From JAYYPW01 sp036128855 (GTDB lineage: Bacteria > Pseudomonadota > Gammaproteobacteria > Comchoanobacterales > Comchoanobacteraceae): a stretch of DNA of 64,000 bases. Below, piece after piece: positions 1 to 8,781 of this stretch. Position numbers and translations under genes: made by a program. The stretch covers positions 46,933 through 110,932 of the forward strand of contig JAYYPW010000003.1 of the NCBI GenBank assembly GCA_036128855.1. The letters are read 5' to 3'. Below the pieces are notes generated by a model. That model saw nothing but the letters and a program-made list of their open reading frames with translations. It was not told where the DNA came from and made no database searches. How positions within the stretch are numbered: position 1 is the stretch's first letter; each line of letters starts with the position of its first letter.

Positions 1-564
1 AATGAGCTTCTGTGCTTCTTCAATAACATCTGCATACGGGCGGGAGATTTCTTCACCACGTGTATAGGGTACTATACAATAGCTACAAAATTTATCACAA
101 CCCTCCATGATAGAGATAAAAGAGGAGACTTCAGCTGTCTTAGGTGATGGGAGACTATCAAACTTCTCAATCTTAGGAAAGCTGATATCAAGTTGAGGTT
201 TTTTCGTGTTACGGTACGCATTATAAAGTAATGGTAATTGGTGAATGCTTTGGGGGCCTATTACAATATGGATAAATGGTGCACGTTCGAACATAGACTC
301 AGCTTCTTGTTGAGCAACACAGCCAGTAACAGCTAGTACACAATCTGAGTTTTTAATAACTTTCTTGCGCCACCTTCCTAACTCGGAAAAAACCTTTTCT
401 TGTGCTTTTTCACGAATTGAACAGGTGTTTAGAATAACAAGATCTGCGTAGTCAGGTTTATCGGCTTCTGTCATTCCAAGGTGTTTTTGTAATAAGCTGG
501 CCATTTTCTCAGAATCATAAACATTCATCTGGCAGCCATAGGTTTTTATAAAATACTGCTGCAT
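1..564 (-). CDS. miaB: tRNA-2-methylthio-N6-dimethylallyladenosine synthase MiaB (partial, N-terminal 188 residues)
   Basis: Radical-SAM methylthiotransferase that adds the 2-methylthio group to i6A37 of tRNAs reading UNN codons. The translation begins at an ATG complementary to 562-564 and runs off the window, so only the N-terminal part (188 of roughly 440 residues in the family) is visible. Three cysteines at about residues 11, 48 and 82 match the N-terminal auxiliary [4Fe-4S] cluster. A C-x3-C-x2-C motif at about 156-163 (CDKFCSYC), followed by IVPYTRG, is the radical-SAM cluster. The start lies 4 bp after the stop of the upstream MFS gene, so the two are probably co-transcribed. Identification is firm; the family and both cluster sites are seen directly. 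Confidence 0.95.
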   Translation of the reverse strand, partial: MQQYFIKTYGCQMNVYDSEKMASLLQKHLGMTEADKPDYADLVILNTCSIREKAQEKVFSELGRWRKKVIKNSDCVLAVTGCVAQQEAESMFERAPFIHIVIGPQSIHQLPLLYNAYRNTKKPQLDISFPKIEKFDSLPSPKTAEVSSFISIMEGCDKFCSYCIVPYTRGEEISRPYADVIEEAQKLI

Positions 565-568
565 GCGA

Positions 569-1813
569 TTAAATGACCTCTTTTTCCTCAATAAACATAA
601 TCAGAATAAGGCTACAAACCAATAGTATTGGGATAATAGATAGAGCGGCCTGCCAGCTAGAAAAAGTGTAATGTAGAGGATTAGATGTCTCGGGTATGAG
701 CATGTAGCCTAATAGAGGTTGGATATAGCTGCTTAAATTCACAATCATATTGGTTGTTGCAATGCTTGTTGCAGTTAGGTGATCAGGGACTAAATCTTTA
801 GCAAAAACAAATACGAGTTGTTGGGCGCCAACGAAACAGCCAATGAAGAATAACAGGAGCGCAGCAATAGAAACAGACCACACTTTAACAAGAAGAAGGC
901 ACATACAGATAAGAGAAATAGCGCTACCAACATACAACAGCCTTTTTTTGTTGTCTGTTTGACTAGCTAACCAACCGTTTAATGGCGCTCCTATTACTAA
1001 ACCCCAGAATATCATACTGGTAAGCTGACCAGAAAAAGCTTCGGATACTTGGTAGTTTTGCATAAAAAAGCTTTTTGCCCATGCGATGAATATTTGCAAG
1101 GGTGTATACATAAAGCAGCCAACAAGCCCAATAATCCAGATTTGACGTCGGGTTATAACAGCGTAAATATCATTAGCAATTCTATAGAAGTTAAAAGTGG
1201 TGAGGGAGTGATCTTCCTTGTCATAAATAAACATACAAGATAGAAGTAGCAGTACAAGTGATATGACAGCTGAGCCAAAATAGATGATTGGGGCACCATA
1301 CTGTACACCCATAGGGATAAATACTTCGGCAGCAATACCACCAAGACTACCTAAACCTGTGGCGATACCAGATAATATTGGATAGTAGTGTTTGGGTAGC
1401 CATTCACTCGCAGTTTTGAGTACAGCTATGAATGCAAAAGCAGAGCCAAAGCCAATCAGTAGTCTTGCTATGATTAAAATAGTAAAGTTGATCTCTAGTG
1501 CACTCATTATGGAACCAATTAAGCAACAGGCTACGGCTAAGGGAACAATCTTACTTGCACCAAACTCATCGATGAGAGGTCCTGCAAAAAGCTGCATTGG
1601 TGTATACATAAAGTAAAAGCTAGATTCCAAAAAACCAAATTGCTGTGGGGTGATTTTATAAGTTGCTGTGATTTCTTCAAGCATTACTGAGGGGATAAGG
1701 CGCAATGAAAAATCGTAAAAATAAAAACCACTAGTGATCCAAAACATGACCCATCCGATATTAGGGAAGTTTTTGAGCACTGATGATTTTAAACCTTTAG
1801 TCGCTGAAGTCAT
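569..1813 (-). CDS. MFS transporter, Pht-like
   Basis: A 414-residue inner-membrane protein with about twelve hydrophobic segments and the usual MFS two-bundle layout. The start of helix 1 (FYFYDFSLRLIPSVM), a conserved GPLIDEFG loop after helix 2 and GRLLIGFGSAFAF-like helix 4 (here ARLLIGFGSAFAF) resemble the Pht-type carriers found in many copies in Legionella and Coxiella. Those take up amino acids or nucleosides from the host, but substrate cannot be read from sequence. It sits upstream of miaB with a 4-bp gap and downstream of gatB in the same orientation with a 72-bp gap, so it may have its own promoter. Family assignment is confident, subfamily and substrate are inference. Confidence 0.8.
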   Translation of the reverse strand: MTSATKGLKSSVLKNFPNIGWVMFWITSGFYFYDFSLRLIPSVMLEEITATYKITPQQFGFLESSFYFMYTPMQLFAGPLIDEFGASKIVPLAVACCLIGSIMSALEINFTILIIARLLIGFGSAFAFIAVLKTASEWLPKHYYPILSGIATGLGSLGGIAAEVFIPMGVQYGAPIIYFGSAVISLVLLLLSCMFIYDKEDHSLTTFNFYRIANDIYAVITRRQIWIIGLVGCFMYTPLQIFIAWAKSFFMQNYQVSEAFSGQLTSMIFWGLVIGAPLNGWLASQTDNKKRLLYVGSAISLICMCLLLVKVWSVSIAALLLFFIGCFVGAQQLVFVFAKDLVPDHLTATSIATTNMIVNLSSYIQPLLGYMLIPETSNPLHYTFSSWQAALSIIPILLVCSLILIMFIEEKEVI

Positions 1814-1885
1814 AAGCTAAATATTATAAATACAAAGGTTGAATATAACATATTAGAGTGTTTAAATCCAGTAATCGGATCTGGG

Positions 1886-3331
1886 CTAAGATTTCCCTAG
1901 GATATCTTTTAGAATTTTATTAAGTTTCTGAGGGTCAACTTTACCTTGGCTAGCTTTCATAGCTTGGCCAACAAAATAGCCATATATCTTTTCATTTCCA
2001 GATTGATAAGCGAGTAGTTGTTTTTCATTATTATCTAGAATATTTTGAATGAGTGTGCGTATAGACTTTTCATCAGATATGATCTTCAGGCCTTTTTGCG
2101 CTATGATCGTATCGGGCAGTGTGCCTACTTCCCAAACTTCTTCAAAGACACTTTTAGCGATATTATTTGATATGGTACCATCTTCGACACGGTGTAATAA
2201 GTTGCTGAGTTTTTCAGGAGTAAGATGGGAGTTTTTCAGTGATAGACCAGAGCGGTTTATAGCAGCAGCGACAGGCCCAAGCAACCAGTTGCATACTGAT
2301 TTGGCAGGCGCTTTACCAATAGTCATAACTTGTTCGAAAAAAGTAGCATAGTCTTTATCTTGTGATAATATTTTTGCGTCATAGCCACTTAGACCATATG
2401 CCTCAATAAATCGCAGTTTTTTTTCATCAGGTAGCTCGGGGAGAGATTCTTTGATCTCCATAATAACAGAATCTGGTATATGAATAGTTGGAATATCTGG
2501 CTCAGGATGGTATCGGTAGTCGTGTGCTTGCTCTTTGTCACGCATAAGTTTGGTTGTGCCAGTGCTTTCATCATAGAGTCGTGTTTGCTGTTTTATGATG
2601 CCTCCCTCTTGTAGTACTTGAGATTGCCTTTTAATTTCGTACTGAATTGCTTTCTCAACAAATTTAAAAGAGTTAATATTTTTAATCTCTACTCTTGTGC
2701 CAAATGGTGCTTCTGGACTTTTACGGATTGAGACATTTGCATCACATCGCATAGACCCTTCTTGCATATTGCCATCGCAAATACCTAGGTACACAATGAG
2801 ACTATGTAAAGTTTTAAGATAAGTAACGGCATCTTCTGCTGTGCGTAGATCAGGTTCAGACACTATCTCTAAAAGCGGCATGCCCGCTCGATTTAGATCA
2901 ATCCCAGTCATATTACTAGCGTAGTCATGCAGTGATTTCCCAGCATCTTCTTCAAGGTGGGTATGATGAATGCGAATAACTTGAGAGCTTCCATCCGGTC
3001 TTTCTATAGTTATATGTCCGCCCCAAAGAATAGGGTTATAGTGTTGGGTGATTTGATATCCTTTTGGTAAGTCAGGATAAAAGTAGTTTTTTCGATCAAA
3101 GCTTATATCTTGGTTAACTTTCGCACTACTCGCAAAACCAAATCGTATGGCTTGGTGTATAGCTTGTTTGTTAAGAATAGGAAGCGTCCCAGGCAGACCT
3201 AGATCAACTAAGCTTGCTTGAGTATTAGGTTTGGATCCATAGCCTGTCAAAGCGGTGGAAAATAACTTCGATTCGGTTAGAAGTTGGATATGAACCTCAA
3301 GTCCAATCACAGGATACCAATTTTGTGCCAT
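1886..3331 (-). CDS. gatB: Aspartyl/glutamyl-tRNA(Asn/Gln) amidotransferase subunit B
   Basis: Subunit B of the heterotrimeric GatCAB amidotransferase, which converts misacylated Glu-tRNA(Gln) and/or Asp-tRNA(Asn) to the amide form. The 481 residues match full family length. The N-terminus WYPVIGLEVHIQL is the classic GatB opening, followed by the cradle domain (GLPGTLPILN, RKNYFYPDLPKGYQITQ, EEDAGKS) and the C-terminal GatB/YqeY tail-binding domain that ends in the motif GYFVGQAMKASQGK. It follows gatA with a 9-bp gap, completing a gatC-gatA-gatB operon. Which tRNA is corrected depends on whether GlnRS or AsnRS is encoded elsewhere; that cannot be told here. Confidence 0.97.
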   Translation of the reverse strand: MAQNWYPVIGLEVHIQLLTESKLFSTALTGYGSKPNTQASLVDLGLPGTLPILNKQAIHQAIRFGFASSAKVNQDISFDRKNYFYPDLPKGYQITQHYNPILWGGHITIERPDGSSQVIRIHHTHLEEDAGKSLHDYASNMTGIDLNRAGMPLLEIVSEPDLRTAEDAVTYLKTLHSLIVYLGICDGNMQEGSMRCDANVSIRKSPEAPFGTRVEIKNINSFKFVEKAIQYEIKRQSQVLQEGGIIKQQTRLYDESTGTTKLMRDKEQAHDYRYHPEPDIPTIHIPDSVIMEIKESLPELPDEKKLRFIEAYGLSGYDAKILSQDKDYATFFEQVMTIGKAPAKSVCNWLLGPVAAAINRSGLSLKNSHLTPEKLSNLLHRVEDGTISNNIAKSVFEEVWEVGTLPDTIIAQKGLKIISDEKSIRTLIQNILDNNEKQLLAYQSGNEKIYGYFVGQAMKASQGKVDPQKLNKILKDILGKS

Positions 3332-3340
3332 AGTTACTTC

Positions 3341-4804
3341 CTACGTAAAATCATTTGGGCATTGCAAATGCCAGTCAGTACGTTTTTGATATTGATGGGC
3401 TGCATTTAACAGGCGAGACTCGGTAAATCTTGGGCCGATGATTTGCATGCCTACAGGCATACCCTGCAGCATGCCAACAGGTAGAGCTATGCTAGGAAGT
3501 TCAGCTAAATTGACAGGTATAGTAAACGCATCCTGTAGGTACATCTGGACTGGATCACTTGTGAGCTGTCCAATCTTGAAAGCAATACTCGGTGTAGTCG
3601 GGGCAAAAATGACATCAACCTTTTTGAATGCTTCATGAAAGTCATGGCGAATCAAGTTGCGAATATTCTGGGATTTAATATAATAATCATCATAGTATCC
3701 ACTAGATAAAGCATATGTGCCGATGAGGATTCTGCGTTTTACCTCTCTACCAAATGATTCAGATCGAGATTGCGCATACATTTTCTCTAGGTCGGCAGCA
3801 TTTGAAGACCGATAGCCATATAGGTTTGCATCAAAGCGGGCAAGATTAGAAGAGGCCTCACATGGAGCTATGGTATAGTAAGCGGGAACGCAGTGCTTAG
3901 TATCGGGTAAATCGACCTCGATAAACGTAACGCCAAGTTTAGCGTATTCATCGATGGCTTTTTGTAAAATCTGCGCTATTTCTGGATCAAGATCGCCACT
4001 AAAGTATTCTTTAGGTAGGCCAACGCGAAGTGACTTGAGTGATTTGTCTAGGTCTTTAGTATAATCATAGCAAGGCTGCTGGACGGATGTCATATCGTGC
4101 TTAGGGTCAAAGCTTGCCATCGCAGAGAGTAGGTGGGCGCAGTCTTCTGCAGATTTTGACATTGGTCCGCCTTGGTCAAGGCTAGATGCAAAGGCGATCA
4201 TACCATATCTTGACACAACGCCGTAGCTGGGTTTAATGCCAGTTATTCCACAAAATGCAGCAGGTTGGCGTATAGATCCGCCGGTATCTGAGCCTGTAGC
4301 CGCAGGAGAAAGTCTAGCAGCCAGAAGTGCAGCCGACCCACCTGAGGAGCCACCAGGTACGCGATTAGTGTCCCAGGGATTGAAACAGGGGCCAAAATAG
4401 CTGTTCTCATTGGAGCCACCCATAGCAAACTCGTCAAGATTTACTTTGCCTAGCATGACCATACCAGCATTTTTAAAATTATCTACAATTGTAGCGTCAT
4501 AAGGGGGTGTGAAATTAACTAATGCCTTAGATGAGCATGTGGTTTTAATACCTTTCGTGAGTAGGTTGTCTTTGTGTGCGATTGGTATGCCTGATAGAAA
4601 ATGTAGTTTTTCAGGTGTGTGTAACCTGGTTTCGTCCACCTTTTTCGCTTGTGTAAGGGCGAATTCATCGTTAACACTTATGAATGCATTAATTTTTGGA
4701 TTAAAACGGTGAATCCGGTCTAAAAATAACTGGGTTAATTCTACAGAGGAGATCTTTTTTTGTTTGAGCTGCCTAGAAAGCTCGGCAAGAGATAGATTAT
4801 GCAT
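3341..4804 (-). CDS. gatA: Aspartyl/glutamyl-tRNA(Asn/Gln) amidotransferase subunit A
   Basis: Glutaminase subunit of GatCAB, 487 residues and full length. It belongs to the amidase-signature family: GIPIAHKDN carries the catalytic lysine at about residue 78. PGGSSGGSAAL carries the cis-serine at about 153, and GSDTGGSIRQPA carries the nucleophilic serine at about 177. All three triad residues are present, so the subunit should be active in releasing ammonia from glutamine and passing it to GatB. It starts 3 bp after the gatC stop and is followed by gatB, so the three are translated from one message. Confidence 0.97.
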   Translation of the reverse strand: MHNLSLAELSRQLKQKKISSVELTQLFLDRIHRFNPKINAFISVNDEFALTQAKKVDETRLHTPEKLHFLSGIPIAHKDNLLTKGIKTTCSSKALVNFTPPYDATIVDNFKNAGMVMLGKVNLDEFAMGGSNENSYFGPCFNPWDTNRVPGGSSGGSAALLAARLSPAATGSDTGGSIRQPAAFCGITGIKPSYGVVSRYGMIAFASSLDQGGPMSKSAEDCAHLLSAMASFDPKHDMTSVQQPCYDYTKDLDKSLKSLRVGLPKEYFSGDLDPEIAQILQKAIDEYAKLGVTFIEVDLPDTKHCVPAYYTIAPCEASSNLARFDANLYGYRSSNAADLEKMYAQSRSESFGREVKRRILIGTYALSSGYYDDYYIKSQNIRNLIRHDFHEAFKKVDVIFAPTTPSIAFKIGQLTSDPVQMYLQDAFTIPVNLAELPSIALPVGMLQGMPVGMQIIGPRFTESRLLNAAHQYQKRTDWHLQCPNDFT

Positions 4805-4807
4805 AAA

Positions 4808-5122
4808 TCATTCCTCGTCAATCACTTTAGGAACCTCAAAGTAGCCAGTCGCAACGTTGAAGTGTGCAAATGATGTTGACAGCGCAGGGTAACCAGGACA
4901 AGGGGTTGGCTTATCGTCTCGAAGGTCGTCATATTGTGTTGGCTGCAGACCGTATTGTTTAAATTCACAGACACTTACTTGTGACATTTTGTGATACATT
5001 TTAACGATGGAAGTAAGGCTTTTTCGAAAGTCATCAGTTTGTTCTCGAGTTATTGTGATCTTGGCTCGGAATGCTATGTCGTTTAGAACTTCTTGGCTTA
5101 TTATTGAAATATCATCTTCCAT
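4808..5122 (-). CDS. gatC: Aspartyl/glutamyl-tRNA(Asn/Gln) amidotransferase subunit C
   Basis: Small subunit (104 residues) that wraps around GatA and GatB and stabilises the complex. The N-terminal part, with ISQEVLNDIAFRAKITIT, is a slightly diverged version of the usual family opening that contains IARLARL. The C-terminal part has the expected LRDDKPTPC (usual form LREDVV) and a terminal YFEVPKVID matching the family's YFVVPKVI. It is the first gene of the gatCAB operon and has a near-consensus sigma-70 promoter immediately upstream (minus strand, about 5150-5177). The divergent neighbour is mreB. Confidence 0.93.
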   Translation of the reverse strand: MEDDISIISQEVLNDIAFRAKITITREQTDDFRKSLTSIVKMYHKMSQVSVCEFKQYGLQPTQYDDLRDDKPTPCPGYPALSTSFAHFNVATGYFEVPKVIDEE

Positions 5123-5149
5123 ATGTGTAGAAATTCTTAGTAAGACACT

Positions 5150-5177
5150 ATTTTATCCATATAGGGCGTTGTGTCAA
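5150..5177 (-). promoter_or_regulatory. Sigma-70-type promoter of gatCAB
   Basis: Read on the minus strand, a perfect TTGACA (complement of 5172-5177) is followed after 16 bp by TAAAAT (complement of 5150-5155). The gatC start codon lies 28 bp farther on. Seen directly; activity is inferred. Confidence 0.7.
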
Positions 5178-5230
5178 GTATTGTTTTACTGTAATGTAAG
5201 TGATTATAGAAAAAACTCAAAGGAGACAAA

Positions 5231-6274
5231 GTGGGTATAGACAGCATACTCGATTCATTTTCACATCGATATTCAATAGACCTAGGTACTGCCAATACTC
5301 TAATCTACTCTAATGGTAAGATTCTTTTGAATGAACCCTCTATTGTAGCAGTGAGCACAGCACCCGGTAACCCGAAAGATATGATCTGTGTCGTGGGTGA
5401 TGAAGCTAAAAAAATGATCGGCAAAACACCTGAAAGAATAAGAACCGTGCGACCATTAAAAGAAGGAGTGATAGCAGACTTTCATCTTACAGAAAAGATG
5501 CTCCAACATTTTATTCAAAGAGTCCACAATCCAAGTTTATTCAAGATGAAACCTATCGTTGTAATTTGCGTGCCATGTGGTTCAACACAGGTTGAGCGTC
5601 GAGCAATACGAGAATCAGCCTATGGAGCTGGTGCTCGTCATGTTCTATGCATCGACGAGCCTTTAGCCGCAGCTATAGGCGCTGATCTACCTATTGATGG
5701 TCCACATGGTAATATGATTGTGGATATAGGTGGTGGAACGACTGAAATCGCTATCATTTCACTCAACGGCATCGTTTACTCCCAATCAGTGCGGATTGGT
5801 GGAGATTCCTTTGATGAAGCGATCATAACCTATGTGCGCAGGAATTTTGGTTGTCTAATAGGTGAAGCAACCGCTGAAAAAATCAAATTGAATATCGGCA
5901 CAGCATTCCCTACTAAAAACGCTGTGGAGATGGAAGTTAGTGGCCGTCATGTAGCAGAAGGAATACCAAGGAGTTTCATGCTATCCAGCCATGATGTTCT
6001 TGAAGCTCTCCAAAAACCACTCACAGGGATTGTCACCGCTGTGCGAGCTGCCCTTGAGCAGATTCCACCTGAATTGGCTGCTGACATTGATGAAAGAGGA
6101 ATGGTGCTTAGTGGCGGTGGCGCACTAATGCGTAATATCGATCGGTTACTTTCAGATGAGATCGGCCTACCAGTTGTGATTGCAGATGATCCCAAGACCT
6201 GCGTTGTAAGAGGTGGTGGTAAGCTCATCGAAGTATACGATAAGTTTCATGATGAACTTATTATAGACGGATAG
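5231..6274 (+). CDS. mreB: Rod-shape-determining protein MreB
   Basis: Bacterial actin homologue that polymerises on the inner membrane and organises lateral-wall peptidoglycan synthesis. The 347 residues match family length. Actin-fold nucleotide motifs are all present: [13 protein letters not shown] (phosphate 1), [29 protein letters not shown] (phosphate 2) and [16 protein letters not shown] (adenosine motif). The start is GTG at 5231, chosen because a strong AAAGGAGA ribosome site ends 4 bp before it. It is the first gene of mreB-mreC-mreD, so the organism should be, or descend from, a rod-shaped cell. Confidence 0.97.
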   Translation: MGIDSILDSFSHRYSIDLGTANTLIYSNGKILLNEPSIVAVSTAPGNPKDMICVVGDEAKKMIGKTPERIRTVRPLKEGVIADFHLTEKMLQHFIQRVHNPSLFKMKPIVVICVPCGSTQVERRAIRESAYGAGARHVLCIDEPLAAAIGADLPIDGPHGNMIVDIGGGTTEIAIISLNGIVYSQSVRIGGDSFDEAIITYVRRNFGCLIGEATAEKIKLNIGTAFPTKNAVEMEVSGRHVAEGIPRSFMLSSHDVLEALQKPLTGIVTAVRAALEQIPPELAADIDERGMVLSGGGALMRNIDRLLSDEIGLPVVIADDPKTCVVRGGGKLIEVYDKFHDELIIDG

Positions 6275-6275
6275 T

Positions 6276-7076
6276 ATGCGGCAATCAGCGAATACAATCA
6301 CACCTACGATCGTAGTTTCCTGTGTTTGTTTTGCCTTAATGTGTCTAAGCGCAATAGACGCATTCATGATTGGTAGTATGCGTAACATCGCATATGGGAT
6401 TACTGGATTTGTGTACTCGCGAATAGAATATGTTTATGTTAGCGTTGATGACTTTGTCACACTTTGGGCAGATAAACAGATGCTTACATCAAAGGCGAAG
6501 GCATATCAAAGACAAATTGCACACGCAAAGCTACTAAATAAAGAGATCGATTCGTTAAGAAGAGAGAACTATCAGCTGAAAAATGCAATTCAAGTATCCG
6601 GGTTGAGTTCATCTAGACATTGGTTACGTCCCCCATATTTAATACAGCGAGATAAAAGCTCTCACCAAATAATCCTGCCCTGTAGTTCGGGCAAAAAACT
6701 AGCCGTCAACCAACTTGTCTTACACGACAATCAGGTTGTCGGTCGTGTTACAAGCCAGGGTAGACATTCTGTTAACGTACAGATGATTACTGACATTCAT
6801 TCATCCGTACCTGTAATCATTCTGAATAAAGACAGCAGTGGAATACTAGTTGGAACAGGGGCATCTAGTCTCGAGATACAATATATGCCTGATGATGCAA
6901 GAATTGCAGTTGGTGATATTGTACACTCGAAAAAAATTCCTGGCATTTATGAGGATTCATTTCCAATTGGTAAAGTAACGTCAATACAAAAGATCCCAGG
7001 TAAGGGATTTTTAGCAATTACGGTAGAACCATTTTTTGATATTAACTATCAATCATGGTTTACGGTTCCTGTATGA
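6276..7076 (+). CDS. mreC: Rod-shape-determining protein MreC
   Basis: Bitopic inner-membrane protein linking MreB to the periplasmic elongation machinery (PBP2/RodA). It has 266 residues: a short cytoplasmic N-terminus, one transmembrane helix at about residues 12-30, then a coiled coil (about 65-105, rich in K, E, R and L) and the periplasmic beta-domain. The beta-domain shows the typical features of the family, a VVGRVTSQG strand and a later DIVHSKKIPGIYEDSFPIG segment close to the usual SGLGGVFPKGYPVG loop. The gene starts 1 bp after the mreB stop and overlaps mreD by 4 bp, so the operon is translationally tight. Confidence 0.93.
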   Translation: MRQSANTITPTIVVSCVCFALMCLSAIDAFMIGSMRNIAYGITGFVYSRIEYVYVSVDDFVTLWADKQMLTSKAKAYQRQIAHAKLLNKEIDSLRRENYQLKNAIQVSGLSSSRHWLRPPYLIQRDKSSHQIILPCSSGKKLAVNQLVLHDNQVVGRVTSQGRHSVNVQMITDIHSSVPVIILNKDSSGILVGTGASSLEIQYMPDDARIAVGDIVHSKKIPGIYEDSFPIGKVTSIQKIPGKGFLAITVEPFFDINYQSWFTVPV

Positions 7077-7447
7077 GAAAAATTGACTCGCAACTCGCAA
7101 ATATTATCTTTAAGAGTTGCGTAGGTGCAGTATATTGTTTTGTATTACTTTTTTTCTCCCTTTTCTGCTACCAGTATCTACATATTGAGTGGTTTTTTCT
7201 CAAAATGCTAATTGTGTTTATACCAGTTTTAGCTACCTCTACATGGCTTAGCCCATTCATAGTGATATGGATTGGGTTGTGGTTAGATTTACAATTCGGA
7301 GCAATTGTTGGAATTTCTGCTTTTGCATTTTGGTGGGGGCATAAAGCTATAACTACTATTCAAAATAACAATAGATTGGATTTAGCAAATATATCAATCG
7401 AACTTTTTATATTATGTTCATATTTTGCCTATGCTGCGGTGTTATGA
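7073..7447 (+). CDS. mreD: Rod-shape-determining protein MreD
   Basis: Polytopic inner-membrane partner of MreC in the elongasome. I start it at the ATG at 7073, which overlaps the mreC stop as ATGA; an ATG at 7055 would overlap mreC by 22 bp and is less likely. That gives 124 residues with four or five hydrophobic helices and the intramembrane WIGLWLDLQFGAIVGISAFAF segment, split here as WIGLWLDLQFG and GISAFAF, which resembles the family's GLLLDLLLGSPLG signature. It is shorter than the roughly 160 residues usual for enterobacterial MreD. The call rests mainly on position and topology. Confidence 0.85.
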   Translation: MRKIDSQLANIIFKSCVGAVYCFVLLFFSLFCYQYLHIEWFFLKMLIVFIPVLATSTWLSPFIVIWIGLWLDLQFGAIVGISAFAFWWGHKAITTIQNNNRLDLANISIELFILCSYFAYAAVL

Positions 7448-7448
7448 G

Positions 7449-8534
7449 CTAATTGCTTCTCTCTCGAAGATATAGATAGGGTGCGATAGATTTCTTTCTA
7501 TCGAATACAGAGCCACTTAGCTGGCCGCACGCGGCGTAAATATCATCTCCCCTAGTTTTTCTTACTGTACAGCGAATTTGATTTTGAAGAAGATGTTGAC
7601 AGAATAAATCAATCGCATTTGCAGTAGAGCATTTTAAATCAAGCTCAGGTATTGGATTATAAGGTATAAGATTTACTTTCGCATGGCGATGCTTTAAGAG
7701 TTTAACCAGGGCTTTTGCGTGTTGTTCTTGGTCGTTAATGCCCTTTAACATCACGTATTCGTAGGTTATAAGACGCTTTGTAGACTGAGTATAGTGGTCA
7801 CAGGCCTGCATGAGATCTGAAAGCGGGTATTTTTTATTAATTGGAACAATGTGGCTGCGTATACTGTCTTCCCCTGCATGTAAGGAGACGGCTAGCGCAG
7901 CGTGCGTTTGCTCAACCATTCTGCGCATTGCTGGTGTAATTCCTGAGGTACTAATGGTAACTTTATATTTAGAAAGGCCAAATGCTAAATCATCCAATAA
8001 AATCGAGACTGCATCAAACACTTGCTGTTCATTGAGTAAAGGCTCTCCCATACCCATAAAAACTACATTAGTTATAGGGTGTTTTTTATTCGTTCTTTTC
8101 GCTAAGATTGAACGAGCAAGAAAGACTTGACCAATAATTTGTGCTGTAGTTAGATTTTTATAGAATCCAGCCATACCTGTTGCACAAAATTGACAGGCTA
8201 GCGCACAGCCAATCTGCGAAGATATACAGAGGGTGCCACGATTACTTTCTGGAATGTAGACGGTTTCAAAGGCATTCTTATCGCCGAAATGGAATAACCA
8301 TTTAGTTGTACCACAGTTACTAATCAATTCTTTTTCAATCTGGGGTAGTTCAAAGGTAAAATTTTCTGCAAGTGTCTGTCTTAGTGCCTTAGGGATATTT
8401 ACCATATCTTCAAATGAGTCTACAGACTGATGATAAACCCATCGCATAATTTGTTGGGCACGAAACGGTTTCTCACCAAGTTGTGACATCAAGTGCTCAA
8501 GCCCATTTCTTGTATAATTATAAATTACAGGCAT
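7449..8534 (-). CDS. rlmN: Dual-specificity 23S rRNA A2503 / tRNA A37 C2-methyltransferase RlmN
   Basis: Radical-SAM methyltransferase that makes m2A at 23S rRNA position 2503 and tRNA position 37. Starting at the ATG complementary to 8532-8534 it has 361 residues; an in-frame ATG at 8561 would add nine residues that do not look conserved. The C-x3-C-x2-C cluster motif (CALACQFC, residues about 110-117) is preceded by the conserved TLCISSQIG. The C-terminal cysteine of the RKTRGDDIYAACGQL motif is the second active-site thiol. Both catalytic cysteines are present. It is convergent with mreD, with one base between the two stop codons. Confidence 0.96.
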   Translation of the reverse strand: MPVIYNYTRNGLEHLMSQLGEKPFRAQQIMRWVYHQSVDSFEDMVNIPKALRQTLAENFTFELPQIEKELISNCGTTKWLFHFGDKNAFETVYIPESNRGTLCISSQIGCALACQFCATGMAGFYKNLTTAQIIGQVFLARSILAKRTNKKHPITNVVFMGMGEPLLNEQQVFDAVSILLDDLAFGLSKYKVTISTSGITPAMRRMVEQTHAALAVSLHAGEDSIRSHIVPINKKYPLSDLMQACDHYTQSTKRLITYEYVMLKGINDQEQHAKALVKLLKHRHAKVNLIPYNPIPELDLKCSTANAIDLFCQHLLQNQIRCTVRKTRGDDIYAACGQLSGSVFDRKKSIAPYLYLRERSN

Positions 8535-8781
8535 ATTATAATATAAAAAACGTAATAACATTTTAACATAATAGTTATCTAAATTCTATATCAACCACTA
8601 TAATCGCTAGATATAGAGGTGGTTAGAAAGTTATGAGAGATGTTTTGTGGATAGGATCAAGATTGTGAGATATTAAGGTAAGTATATCTTCATAAAATTG
8701 TTAGTACGAAAACATGATATTGCTACAAGGTGGAGACAAAGAAAAAAGAAACAGGTATGGTGTATGGGTAAGGAGTGAGTC

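Noticed and set aside
2049..2351. 100-codon frame antisense to gatB
   Set aside because: gatB is intact and conserved across this stretch; the antisense frame has no ribosome site or known family.
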